Source: Sphingobacterium lumbrici
GTDB lineage: Bacteria; Bacteroidota; Bacteroidia; Sphingobacteriales; Sphingobacteriaceae
DNA length: 64,000 nucleotides
Assembly: GCF_006476045.1 (NCBI RefSeq)
Contig: NZ_SRZY01000002.1
Location: forward strand, 18,771 to 82,770
Direction: 5' to 3'
Shown: positions 44,756 through 53,410 of the stretch, piece after piece
Numbering within the stretch: the first letter of the stretch is position 1
How the letters are laid out: every line of letters begins with the position of its first letter
Position numbers and translations under genes: made by a program
The notes under the pieces: model-generated
Databases searched by the model: none
What the model saw: only the letters and a program-made list of their open reading frames with translations
What the model was told of the DNA's origin: nothing

Positions 44756-47023
44756 CTATTGGACTATTCTCAATTTTGCAAATTTAAGCAACAATTGTTT
44801 CTGCCCCAACTCTTTGAAGGAAATAGTTGCTTTCATATCCGGCTTATTACCTTCCAGATTTACCACTTTCCCAAATCCAAACCGTTCGTGTTCTACTTCC
44901 ATACCTACCTGAAGGATACCTGTATCCGATGGGGCAAATCCGGCAGTAGGTACGTGAGCTTTGGGCAAAATTGAAGTCGTTTTCATCACCTTGGGTTTCG
45001 GTTTTGAAAAAGTATCCTTTTGCTGCCAGGTGATTCGTTCAGATTGGAAACCGTCATCCTCTTTGGAAGGCATACGCGGTTTAAAATCGAGCTCCAGACA
45101 AGCCGGATTCAACTCGTCCAAGAATCTACTCGGCTCGCAATTATTTAACGTACCCCATCTATAACGTGACGTTGCGTACGACAAATGTAGCTTTTTTTCT
45201 GCCCGCGTCACGGCGACATAAAACAACCTTCGCTCCTCCTCTAATTCCGTTCTTGAATTAAGAGATAGCTGAGACGGAAAAAGATTCTCTTCCAGTCCGA
45301 CAATAAAGACATTTGGAAATTCCAAACCTTTGGACGAGTGGATCGTCATTAAAGATACCGTATCGGCATTGGGATTCTTATCGTTATCGTCATTTGTTAA
45401 TAACGCGACATCCTGAAGAAATACATCTAAACCCTTTTCTTCAATATCTTCTCTTTCAGAAAACTCTTTAATACCGTTTAATAACTCTTGGATGTTTTCA
45501 TATCGGTTCAGCCCTTCGACCGATTTATCTTCGTACAGATCTTTCAATATCCCGGAATGCTGAGCGATATGCATCGCAGTATCAAAAGCATTATGGTTAT
45601 TTCCAACAGCCTGAAAACTCTGAATCATCAGTGCAAAATTCGATACGGAGGTAAAGCTTCTTCCATCAAGAAACATCTGCGCGTTTGCCACTACATCCCA
45701 GATACGGTATTGGTGCTGGTCTGCTGCGACAATTAACTTTTCAACAGTAGTATCCCCTATTCCCCTTCGTGGGTAATTGATAACCCGTTTTAACGCTTCT
45801 TCATCATTGGGATTATAGGTTAATCGAAAGTAAGCTATTAAATCCTTAATTTCTTTACGCTGATAGAATGATGTACCTCCATAAATTTTATAGGGAATAC
45901 TTAGCTTGCGTAGTGCCTCCTCCATCGCTCTGGATTGTGCATTGGTACGATAAAGAATAGCAAAATCTTTATAGTTAAGACTCTTAATAGACTTTTCCTG
46001 AATAATTGCCTCGGCAACGTTTTTTCCCTCTTCATTATCCGAGAATGCCCGCGCTACTTTAATTTTATCTCCTTCCTCATTCTCGGAGAATACATTTTTC
46101 TCCAGCTGATTTTTATTATTTGCGATAATACTGTTTGCGGCATTTACGATCATCTTAGTTGACCGATAATTCTGTTCCAGTTTATATACCTTCACATCCG
46201 GATAGTCCTTTTGAAAATTCAGAATATTCTGAATATTTGCCCCACGAAAAGCGTAAATACTCTGCGCATCGTCTCCCACTACACAAATATTTTCGTTCAC
46301 TGCGGCCAACCGCTTTACTATTAGATATTGCGAAAAATTAGTATCCTGATACTCATCCACCATTAAATACTTAAACTGGTGCTGATATTTATGCAGTACT
46401 TCGGGAAATTTGTTTAATAATACATTTGTTTTGAACAGAAGATCATCAAAATCCATGGCTCCTGCACGATAACAACGTTGCGCATAAGTCATATAAATCT
46501 CCCCAAGCTGTCCTCTTCCATTTTCACGATCTTCAGCCAGAATAGCTTCGTTTTTATTATACTCCTGAGGAGATATCAAATTATTCTTGGCAGAAGAAAT
46601 CCGTCCATATACATGATTAACATTGTAGAGCTTATCGTCCAGGTTCATTTCTTTGAGAATCGCCCGTAATAAGCTTTTGGTATCATCAGTGTCGTAAATG
46701 GTAAAATTCTTAGGATAGCCAATGTGTTCCGCTTCCACACGTAAGATCCGTGCGAAGATAGAGTGAAATGTACCCATCCAAATATTTTTCGCTTCCGAAC
46801 CTACCACTTTCATGATACGCTCGCGCATCTCTTTCGCAGCCTTATTGGTAAAGGTCAAAACTAATATATTGAAAGGGTCAACACCTTTGTTGATTAAATG
46901 TGCTACTCGATATGTGATGACACGTGTTTTCCCCGAACCTGCTCCCGCCACAATCATTACCGGCCCTTCCGTCTGTTCTACGGCCGCACGCTGTGAGGGG
47001 TTTAATCCTGCTAAATAATCCAA
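44756..47023 (-). CDS. UvrD/PcrA-type superfamily 1 DNA helicase
   Basis: 755 residues. Helicase motifs in order: I GAGSGKTRVITYRVAHL, Ia LVLTFTNKAAKEM, II LMVDEYQDTN, III VVGDDAQSIYAFRGA, IV VYKLEQNYRSTK, V VSLMTIHSSKGLEFPNVF, VI RRLFYVAVTRAEKKL. The C-terminal 60 residues contain a PcrA-like Tudor-type end (VGMEVEHERFGFGKVVNLEGNKPD). A 3'-5' helicase used in repair and in clearing replication and transcription conflicts. PcrA-like from the C-terminal domain. Confidence 0.93.
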   Translation of the reverse strand: MDYLAGLNPSQRAAVEQTEGPVMIVAGAGSGKTRVITYRVAHLINKGVDPFNILVLTFTNKAAKEMRERIMKVVGSEAKNIWMGTFHSIFARILRVEAEHIGYPKNFTIYDTDDTKSLLRAILKEMNLDDKLYNVNHVYGRISSAKNNLISPQEYNKNEAILAEDRENGRGQLGEIYMTYAQRCYRAGAMDFDDLLFKTNVLLNKFPEVLHKYQHQFKYLMVDEYQDTNFSQYLIVKRLAAVNENICVVGDDAQSIYAFRGANIQNILNFQKDYPDVKVYKLEQNYRSTKMIVNAANSIIANNKNQLEKNVFSENEEGDKIKVARAFSDNEEGKNVAEAIIQEKSIKSLNYKDFAILYRTNAQSRAMEEALRKLSIPYKIYGGTSFYQRKEIKDLIAYFRLTYNPNDEEALKRVINYPRRGIGDTTVEKLIVAADQHQYRIWDVVANAQMFLDGRSFTSVSNFALMIQSFQAVGNNHNAFDTAMHIAQHSGILKDLYEDKSVEGLNRYENIQELLNGIKEFSEREDIEEKGLDVFLQDVALLTNDDNDKNPNADTVSLMTIHSSKGLEFPNVFIVGLEENLFPSQLSLNSRTELEEERRLFYVAVTRAEKKLHLSYATSRYRWGTLNNCEPSRFLDELNPACLELDFKPRMPSKEDDGFQSERITWQQKDTFSKPKPKVMKTTSILPKAHVPTAGFAPSDTGILQVGMEVEHERFGFGKVVNLEGNKPDMKATISFKELGQKQLLLKFAKLRIVQ

Positions 47024-47092
47024 AATATCGTGAATTTTTTATCCGTTAGAAAATATAGTGTAAAGTTACTAAAAATCATTTTATATCCGACA

Positions 47093-47124
47093 CAAAAAAG
47101 CCCACTCTTTTAAAAGTAGGCTAG
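47093..47124 (-). terminator. Terminator of dnaB
   Basis: On the minus strand AGCCTAC...GAGTGGGCT pairs around a self-complementary CTTTTAAAAG and is followed by TTTTTTG. It lies about 20 bp past the dnaB stop. Confidence 0.78.
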
Positions 47125-47144
47125 ATGATTATTTCAAGCTACCG

Positions 47145-48740
47145 TTAAAATGGTGCATCATCCGGCATATCATTCATACGGGAGGGCATGGTAATACCAC
47201 CACCACCAAAATTCTCAAACGACGCTGAAGGAAGTATAGCCGAAGGTGCACCAAAAGGACTATCTCCACTACCTGAAGCAAAAGAATCTGCTCCCATACC
47301 GGCAAAGTCATCTTCCAGATCCACAAACTTCACATATTTACCTATAAATCGTAACGGAACGATACCGGTTTCACCATTACGGTGTTTTGCAATAATTACC
47401 TCTCCCACACCGGCTGTCGATCTTCCCTCTTCATCCTCGGTAAGTCCGTAATATTCCGGACGATATAAGAAAAGTACCATATCCGCATCCTGTTCAATAG
47501 ATCCCGACTCCCGTAAATCCGAAAGCATCGGACGTTTACTATTACCCGGTCTAGATTCAACGGCACGACTTAATTGCGACAACGCCAGTACCGGAATATT
47601 CAGTTCTTTAGCGACAGATTTCAGCGCGCGGGATATACTACCAATTTCTTGCTCGCGATTTCCCCCACCTTTCCCTTCGGCTTTACCATGCATTAACTGT
47701 AGGTAATCGACAATTACCATTTGGATATCGTGCTGTGCTTTCAAACGTCTACATTTAGCCCTGAATTCAAAGACATTCAGTGCAGGTGTATCATCGATAA
47801 TCAATGGTGCCTCGGTTAATCTTCCTATCCGGGAATGCAACTGTTGCCACTCATGATCTGCTAAATTTCCTTTTTTTAGCTTTTCCTGTTCTATTTCTGT
47901 TTCTCCGGCTATCAGACGATTTACAAGCTGAACAGAAGACATCTCCAGTGAGAATACAGCTACCGGCTTGTTGTGATCTACGGCAGCATTACGTGCCACA
48001 GATAATACAAAGGCTGTTTTACCCATTGCTGGACGAGCAGCGATGATGACCAAATCCGAGGGTTGCCATCCCGAAGTCATGCGATCCAAGGCCGTTAAAC
48101 CCGAAGGAACTCCCGTCAATCCATCTGTTCGATCCCGTAATAATTCCAAATTCGAAATTGCTTCCCGCATGATATCATCCATTTTCCGGGAATCCCTACG
48201 CAAGTTATTTTGAGCGATATCAAATAAACTCTTTTCCGCATGGTCAAGTAGATCGAATATATCGCTTGTTTCATCATACGATGCATTAATAATTTCGGTC
48301 GAAACCTTTATCAGCTCACGCTGAATATATTTTTGAGAAATGATACGGGCATGATATTCAATATTAGCGGCAGACACGACACGATCTGTAAGTTGTGTGA
48401 TATAGTATGCGCCTCCCACCATTTCCAAAGCTCCCATCTTACGTAACTCCACCGTTACGGTCAACAAGTCTATGGGAGATGTTTTTTGAAATAAGCTAAA
48501 GATCGCTTCAAATATCTTCTGATGCGATTCTTTATAAAAAGATTCCGGCTTTAAAATATCGATTACTTCACTTAAGGCATTCTTTTCCAACATCAATGCA
48601 CCCAATACGGCTTCTTCCAAATCCACCGCTTGCGGAGGAAGCTTACCTAAACCACTTATCAAGTTATTCAGGTTAGTACGTTTCTTGTTAAAGTTGGTAC
48701 GACCGGCGCTAGATGATTGTGCAGAAAATTCTTGATCCAT
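47145..48740 (-). CDS. dnaB: Replicative DNA helicase DnaB
   Basis: 531 residues. An N-terminal DnaB helical domain (PPQAVDLEEAVLGALMLE, YKESHQKIFEAIFSLF), a linker helix, and a RecA-like C-terminal domain with Walker A AARPAMGKTAFVLSVARN, Walker B MVIVDYLQLM, and SDLRESGSIEQDADMVLFLYR. It unwinds DNA at the fork as a hexamer. The C-terminus has a Gly/Pro/Ser-rich tail of about 65 residues (SFASGSGDSPFGAPS). No intein seen. Divergent from ubiE across a 395-bp AT-rich spacer containing a DnaA-box-like site. Confidence 0.96.
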   Translation of the reverse strand: MDQEFSAQSSSAGRTNFNKKRTNLNNLISGLGKLPPQAVDLEEAVLGALMLEKNALSEVIDILKPESFYKESHQKIFEAIFSLFQKTSPIDLLTVTVELRKMGALEMVGGAYYITQLTDRVVSAANIEYHARIISQKYIQRELIKVSTEIINASYDETSDIFDLLDHAEKSLFDIAQNNLRRDSRKMDDIMREAISNLELLRDRTDGLTGVPSGLTALDRMTSGWQPSDLVIIAARPAMGKTAFVLSVARNAAVDHNKPVAVFSLEMSSVQLVNRLIAGETEIEQEKLKKGNLADHEWQQLHSRIGRLTEAPLIIDDTPALNVFEFRAKCRRLKAQHDIQMVIVDYLQLMHGKAEGKGGGNREQEIGSISRALKSVAKELNIPVLALSQLSRAVESRPGNSKRPMLSDLRESGSIEQDADMVLFLYRPEYYGLTEDEEGRSTAGVGEVIIAKHRNGETGIVPLRFIGKYVKFVDLEDDFAGMGADSFASGSGDSPFGAPSAILPSASFENFGGGGITMPSRMNDMPDDAPF

Positions 48741-49135
48741 ACTGTATATTTTTAAGGCTTAACTGCCATTTTGAGTTCCGAATTTTACGGGATAACAAAA
48801 GTAGCAAAAATACACCTACGTTTATTTTTAAGTTCTACACATTAGAAAAAAGTTGCATTAACAATCATATAATTTTCGTTTGTAAATTACATTTCATTAT
48901 CCACACAAAATGTTCAAAACGTGTTAACCACTTTTTAGACAATCTAATTATCAAAAAGTTACATGTGTGTTAATAACTTTAGCTTATGTTAATAACTATA
49001 AAACTTATACAGGTTCAACCTTTTAATAAGCTATAACCTATTAACTTTTCATAATCAATACATTAAGCTAATATTTACTAAAAACGATCTTTTGATTTTC
49101 TTTTTAACTACATTTTAATATACTATCTTTGCGTT
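48741..49135. other. AT-rich divergent spacer with one DnaA-box consensus
   Basis: 395 bp without a gene between dnaB (minus) and ubiE (plus). It contains TTATCCACA at 48897-48905 (exact DnaA-box consensus) and several weaker look-alikes (for example the complement of TGTGTGTTAATAA near 48965). A minus-strand -7 box TACTTTTG (48803-48796) may serve dnaB. An origin role is possible but weakly supported. Confidence 0.4.
49101..49131 (+). promoter_or_regulatory. ubiE promoter, possibly giving a leaderless mRNA
   Basis: TATCTTTG at 49124-49131 is a perfect TAnnTTTG box, preceded at 19 nt by TTTT. The ATG is at 49136, only 4 nt after the box, which is about where transcription should start. If so, the mRNA begins at or next to its start codon. 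Confidence 0.55.
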
Positions 49136-49876
49136 ATGTCAAATGATGCTTCTACACTAAAACCCTACAAGTCTAAGGACGGCGGAAAGAAAGAACAAGT
49201 AGCTGATATGTTTAACAATATATCAAAAACTTATGATCTTCTTAATCGTATCATGACGATGGGTATTGATACAATATGGCGTAAAAAGGCGATCCGGTCT
49301 TTAAAGAGTATTGAGCCGCAGCTCATGCTCGATGTCGCGACCGGCACCGGTGACTTCGCGATTGAATCTATACGTATCCTTAACCCCAAAAAGATAATAG
49401 GTGTAGATATTTCGCAGGGGATGTTGGAAGTTGCTCAGGAAAAAATCAAGAAAAAAGGACTACAGGACCAATTTGAAGTTCAATTGGGTGATTCCGAAAA
49501 ACTGCAATTTGAAGACAATACATTTGATGCAGTCACCGTAGCTTTTGGTGTTCGTAATTTTGAAAACCTGGAACAAGGACTTGCAGATATCCATCGGGTT
49601 TTAAAACCAGGAGGTAAAGTCGTCGTATTAGAACTCTCTAATCCTACTGCATTTCCGGTCAAACAACTGTATCACTTTTATTTTCATAAGCTAACCCCCG
49701 CTTTGGGTAAATTGATTTCCAAAGATGCGAGTGCGTATTCTTATCTTCCTGAATCGGTTGCTAAGTTTCCTGACGGGGAGCGATTTGCAAAAATAACCAG
49801 TAAAGTAGGATTTAAGGAAACAATAGTCAGACCCCAAACCTTTGGATTTTGCACCATTTACGAAGCAACCAAATGA
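49136..49876 (+). CDS. ubiE: Demethylmenaquinone / ubiquinone C-methyltransferase
   Basis: 246 residues. SAM motifs: LMLDVATGTGDFAIESIRI, GVDISQGMLEVAQEK, VTVAFGVRNFENLEQGLADIHRVLKPGGKVVVLELS. The UbiE/COQ5 N-terminal signature is KEQVADMFNNISKTYDLLNRIMTMGID. In Bacteroidota, which use menaquinone, it makes the last step of menaquinone synthesis (also called menG). Its stop overlaps the porT start (ATGA), an order seen in other Bacteroidota. Confidence 0.95.
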   Translation: MSNDASTLKPYKSKDGGKKEQVADMFNNISKTYDLLNRIMTMGIDTIWRKKAIRSLKSIEPQLMLDVATGTGDFAIESIRILNPKKIIGVDISQGMLEVAQEKIKKKGLQDQFEVQLGDSEKLQFEDNTFDAVTVAFGVRNFENLEQGLADIHRVLKPGGKVVVLELSNPTAFPVKQLYHFYFHKLTPALGKLISKDASAYSYLPESVAKFPDGERFAKITSKVGFKETIVRPQTFGFCTIYEATK

Positions 49877-50694
49877 AGAAGCTGTTCGTTCTTATCATAT
49901 TTATATTTGCGTTAACTTCTAGCTATGGTCAACGCGGGTTTTCACTTCCTTTTAGTTCGGTTTACAATGAAGATGCCCCTATTCTATTAGGACTGCAATA
50001 CAACTATGTAAACCAAAATTATATGTTGGGACTAAAAAAAGAATGGGAGCGACAAACTATTGATTACCCTGGTGACAACATCAATGATTTAGGCGAATTA
50101 CAAGCTATAAAATCGAAAACAGGATCGGGATTTGCGGTGAGTATTCCGGTAGACTTTCGTGCTACCGACAATTTGTACTTCACTTTCAGCCCCTCGTTTC
50201 TATTTATTAATCATCTGGGCATTGAATATACAAGCATGGATCAAACTAAAAAACCCTTGCTTCGAAAAACCAGACATATCCAGACTTCCTCTTCGGGCTC
50301 CAACTTCAATTCATTTGAGTTCCCTTTTAACATCAAATTCAGATCTGACGAAAAAATTCTTAAAAACAAATTCAATAGATATAGGGGTTACGTAACGGGA
50401 GGTGCACGCTATTCCAGATGGATAGGTATTAACGAAGAATACAATGCTTTACTTAAAGAATCTTCAGATATCGCACAATCCATTATCTTGAAACCAGGAT
50501 ATCTCTCATGGGAGTTTGGCATCGGCGTAGATATTTTCTTTCCCTATTTTAAGATGTCGCCCGAAATCAAATTTAATCAAAGTTTTAAATCAGTGTTGGA
50601 CCATCAACATCCACTAGCGGCAGACAATCAATTTATGAATCCTTTAGAGAAAGGGCTGATACGTAATATTTATTTGAGTATCATTTTCCAATAA
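49873..50694 (+). CDS. porT: T9SS outer-membrane protein PorT
   Basis: 273 residues from the ATG that overlaps the ubiE stop (ATGA). This start opens a signal peptide (MKKLFVLIIFIFALTSSYGQ); an upstream ATG lies inside ubiE. Alternating beta-strand patterns (LLGLQYNYVNQNYMLGLKKEW, GYLSWEFGIGVDIFFPYFKMSPEIKFNQSF) indicate an eight-strand-type barrel of the PorT family, required for type IX secretion. The call rests on barrel type, length and the conserved ubiE-porT order. Confidence 0.82.
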   Translation: MKKLFVLIIFIFALTSSYGQRGFSLPFSSVYNEDAPILLGLQYNYVNQNYMLGLKKEWERQTIDYPGDNINDLGELQAIKSKTGSGFAVSIPVDFRATDNLYFTFSPSFLFINHLGIEYTSMDQTKKPLLRKTRHIQTSSSGSNFNSFEFPFNIKFRSDEKILKNKFNRYRGYVTGGARYSRWIGINEEYNALLKESSDIAQSIILKPGYLSWEFGIGVDIFFPYFKMSPEIKFNQSFKSVLDHQHPLAADNQFMNPLEKGLIRNIYLSIIFQ

Positions 50695-50707
50695 ACATTC
50701 GGTGATT

Positions 50708-51469
50708 ATGAGAACGGTATTGATTACAGGTGCGAGTTCGGGAATTGGAGCCGCCTGTGCAGAAACATTAGCAGCAGAGAATTACAGATTAATATTATGT
50801 GCTCGAAGAGAAGATCGACTTGATGCGTTAAAGCTAACGATCTTACGCAAATACCCTACCTGTGAAATACATATCATGGTATTGGATGTGCGCGATTACG
50901 AAAAAACAGCATCTGCAATAGAAAATCTTCCGAATGCTTGGAAAAATATAGATATACTAATTAATAATGCAGGCTTGAGTCAGGGATTAGATCCTATTCA
51001 GGATGGTGACATCGGCGATTGGGATCGAATGATCGACACCAATGTAAAGGGCCTACTCTACGTAACCAAATCCGTAAGCCCCCTTCTAAAGAAAAGTAAG
51101 ATGCCACATATTATCAATATCGGATCAATTGCAGGAAAAGAAGTATATCCAAATGGTAATGTATATTGCGCTACTAAACATGCCGTAGATGCACTTAATA
51201 AAGCCATGCGGATTGATCTACTTCCTTTTGGAATAAAGGTTACGGCAGTTAATCCCGGAATGGTAGAAACAGAATTTTCTGAGGTGCGTTTTAAGGGTGA
51301 CACAGATAAAGCAAAAAGTGTCTACATGGGGCTTACACCACTAAATGGATTTGATATTGCAGAGATTGTTAGTTTCGTTTTATCTAGACCTGCGCATGTC
51401 AATATCAACGAGCTGTTGGTTATGCCTACGGCGCAAGCAAGCGGAACAATAATCAACCGAAACTGCTAA
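50708..51469 (+). CDS. Short-chain dehydrogenase/reductase
   Basis: 253 residues from the ATG at 50708 (a GTG two codons earlier is the alternative). Classical SDR: cofactor motif TVLITGASSGIGAACAE, NNAG in ILINNAGLSQG, catalytic Ser in INIGSIAGKEVYPNGNVYCATKHAVDAL with YxxxK (YCATK), and VNPGMVETEF. The Arg-rich stretch after the first helix (LCARREDRLDAL) suggests NADP preference. It resembles serine/3-hydroxy acid dehydrogenases of the YdfG type. Substrate not proven. Confidence 0.9.
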   Translation: MRTVLITGASSGIGAACAETLAAENYRLILCARREDRLDALKLTILRKYPTCEIHIMVLDVRDYEKTASAIENLPNAWKNIDILINNAGLSQGLDPIQDGDIGDWDRMIDTNVKGLLYVTKSVSPLLKKSKMPHIINIGSIAGKEVYPNGNVYCATKHAVDALNKAMRIDLLPFGIKVTAVNPGMVETEFSEVRFKGDTDKAKSVYMGLTPLNGFDIAEIVSFVLSRPAHVNINELLVMPTAQASGTIINRNC

Positions 51470-51529
51470 CTTGAGAACCAAAATTAAGGACAAAAGAACA
51501 AGGAATTTTCACTTATTACTTAAAATACT

Positions 51530-51979
51530 ATGTCATTAGAACAAAAAATCAATCAAGATATCAAGGCGGCAATGATCGCTAAAGACAATGCCAGATTACG
51601 GGGATTACGTGCCGTAAAAGCTGCGATTCTATTAGCTAAAACTGAAAAAGGTGGTAGCGAAGAAGTATCCGAGGAAACAGAGATCAAAGTATTGCAAAAA
51701 TTGGTTAAGCAGCGCAAAGAGTCAGCAGAGATTTATAAAGCCCAGGGACGCGAAGACCTATTGCAGATCGAAGTAGAAGAACAGGAAGTTATCGAAGAAT
51801 ACCTTCCAAAACAACTGGATAGAAGTGAAATTGAAGATATCATTAAAGAAATCATTTCATCTACCGGTGCTTCAGGAATCAAAGATATGGGAAAGGTAAT
51901 GGGTACTGCGAATCAAAAATTAGCTGGCCAGGCTGATGGAAAAACAATCTCTGAGGTAGTAAAATCTTTATTGATCTAA
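51530..51979 (+). CDS. GatB/YqeY-domain protein
   Basis: 149 residues of the YqeY family: LEQKINQDIKAAMIAKDNARLRGLRAVKAAI at the start, then KLVKQRKESAEIYKAQGREDLLQIEVEEQEVIEEYLPKQL, and the C-terminal GMGKVMG-type motif (IKDMGKVMGTANQKLAGQADGKTI). The domain is shared with the tRNA-binding tail of GatB, but YqeY's own function is unclear. Its stop overlaps the ATG of the following broken acetyltransferase gene. Confidence 0.9.
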   Translation: MSLEQKINQDIKAAMIAKDNARLRGLRAVKAAILLAKTEKGGSEEVSEETEIKVLQKLVKQRKESAEIYKAQGREDLLQIEVEEQEVIEEYLPKQLDRSEIEDIIKEIISSTGASGIKDMGKVMGTANQKLAGQADGKTISEVVKSLLI

Positions 51980-52428
51980 TGAATATTATTTGGAAGATAA
52001 AAACATTTGAAAATTTGTCTCCATACCGAATTGTATCAAATTCTGAAATTGAGGATCAACGTCTTCATGCTTGAGCAGGAATACTTATATCCAGAATGCG
52101 ACGACAAGGCTTTAAAAGCAGAACACCTTTTTGGGTTTCCATGAAAATAGCATCATAGCATACACAAGACTGCTTCCTTCAGGCATCTCTTACAAGAAGT
52201 GCTCTATTGGGAGAGTAGAACTGCTTCTGATTATAGACAATTTGGAATTGGGAGACAATTAATAAAAAAGGCGACCGAAAGAATTACTTCCTAAGTACCT
52301 AGTAATGACACACGTATCAGCGCCCAGGCACATCTGCAAAGCTTTTATCAAAGATAGGCGTCCAAAAAGAAACCGAGCCTTATTTAGAGGACAATATTCC
52401 TCATATTGAAACGGCTTTAAAAAAGTAG
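51979..52428 (+). pseudogene. elaA: Broken ElaA-type GNAT acetyltransferase gene
   Basis: No long frame remains, but three frames together read as an ElaA protein. Frame 1: MNIIWKIKTFENLSPY. After an apparent inserted C near 52028: ELYQILKLRINVFMLEQE and YPECDDKALKAEHLFG. Later: IGRQLIKKATERI, then ISAQAHLQSFYQ, and after another shift EPYLEDNIPHIET to a TAG at 52426-52428. These blocks are in the order of the ElaA family (acetyl-CoA-dependent N-acyltransferase, about 150 residues). Several frameshifts and stops indicate an old inactivation. The ATG overlaps the yqeY stop, so it was once translationally coupled to it. Confidence 0.85.
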
Positions 52429-52458
52429 AGGGGCTAAGATTGTCCCTCTACTTTTTAT
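52421..52458. terminator. Bidirectional terminator
   Basis: AAAAGTAGAGGG (52421-52432) and CCCTCTACTTTT (52444-52455), a perfect 12-bp stem with an 11-nt loop and T-run. It includes the stop codon of the broken elaA gene in one arm and the stop of the convergent gene (52448-52450) in the other. Confidence 0.9.
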
Positions 52459-53407
52459 TACGACTTCCATATACCTTATCTCTTTCATACGTCACGATAT
52501 GCCGTTCTTTCTTCGCCGTATATATATCATTTAAGATGATCATTATACCTGTTTCTTCCACTTCTCCAAATTCATCATTTATGGCAGTACCAAAGGTCAT
52601 CATAGATGGCGATAAGTTCATGTAGGTATTGATCAAAGGGGGAATATTCTCACCAAGTTCTCTCACTTTTGTATTTAAAATTTTATAGCCTTCTTTATAA
52701 GATAGGCCATCAAAGAATCCTGCATATTTTGAAATATCCGTTTTATACCCTAAGTTGAGATTTTCATAAGGTGCTACTAATCCTTCCTTATCAGGAAAGT
52801 AAGACTCCATAAAATAAATCAACAAATCTCTGGCTTCTTCATTAAAATGAGGATACATGGTAACCTTCCCAAATAGGTATTTCACATCTGGTGTAATTTC
52901 TACCAATGCGCCCAATCCATCCCAAAGGTTATCAAGAGAAAAAAGTCCTTTCCTGTTGTCAATTGCGGGTTGGTATTTCGGTTGTACCCAAGATCTACCG
53001 AGTTCAATTGTATATGGGAGGTATTCTTTTTTGAACTTTTCCGAGAAATCAAAATAATGAGCCGTTGATAAATGTATCTCTCCCTGTTCATCTATAGCAT
53101 GATCACATTTAACCACCCGATAACCGGCTATAATTTCTTCATCATCTGGATTCCACGCTATTAATTGATCATAATTATGTGTAGAGGTATCGTTTTCATC
53201 AATATCCAATGGCAGTCCTGTTCCCCCGCCCGCACCTCTAAATGTAACCTCTCTCAAACGTCCTATTTCACGCATAATATTAGGCGCACTATGATAATTC
53301 ACGAGATACACTTCATTGTTACCATTATTGGTATATCTTAAAAAAGCTTCTTTCGTTAATTCCGCTTTTATCAGGTCTCTATCTACTGGAGGTATAATTT
53401 CTTGCAT
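52448..53407 (-). CDS. GNAT/OlsB-type N-acyltransferase of amino-acid lipid synthesis (GlsB-like)
   Basis: 319 residues. The central region is an OlsB/hemolysin-type acyltransferase: IGRLREVTFRGAGGGTG, DEEIIAGYRVVKCD, TIELGRSWVQPKYQP, LWDGLGALVEITPDVKYLFGKVTMYPHF. In Bacteroides, the pair GlsB (this type) and GlsA (PlsC type) makes N-acyl and O-acylated glycine lipids; OlsB/OlsA make ornithine lipids. It lies 3 bp after the PlsC-like gene on the same strand, matching that pairing. Head-group amino acid (Gly, Ser-Gly or Orn) is not determinable from sequence. Confidence 0.8.
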   Translation of the reverse strand: MQEIIPPVDRDLIKAELTKEAFLRYTNNGNNEVYLVNYHSAPNIMREIGRLREVTFRGAGGGTGLPLDIDENDTSTHNYDQLIAWNPDDEEIIAGYRVVKCDHAIDEQGEIHLSTAHYFDFSEKFKKEYLPYTIELGRSWVQPKYQPAIDNRKGLFSLDNLWDGLGALVEITPDVKYLFGKVTMYPHFNEEARDLLIYFMESYFPDKEGLVAPYENLNLGYKTDISKYAGFFDGLSYKEGYKILNTKVRELGENIPPLINTYMNLSPSMMTFGTAINDEFGEVEETGIMIILNDIYTAKKERHIVTYERDKVYGSRNKK

Positions 53408-53410
53408 ACA

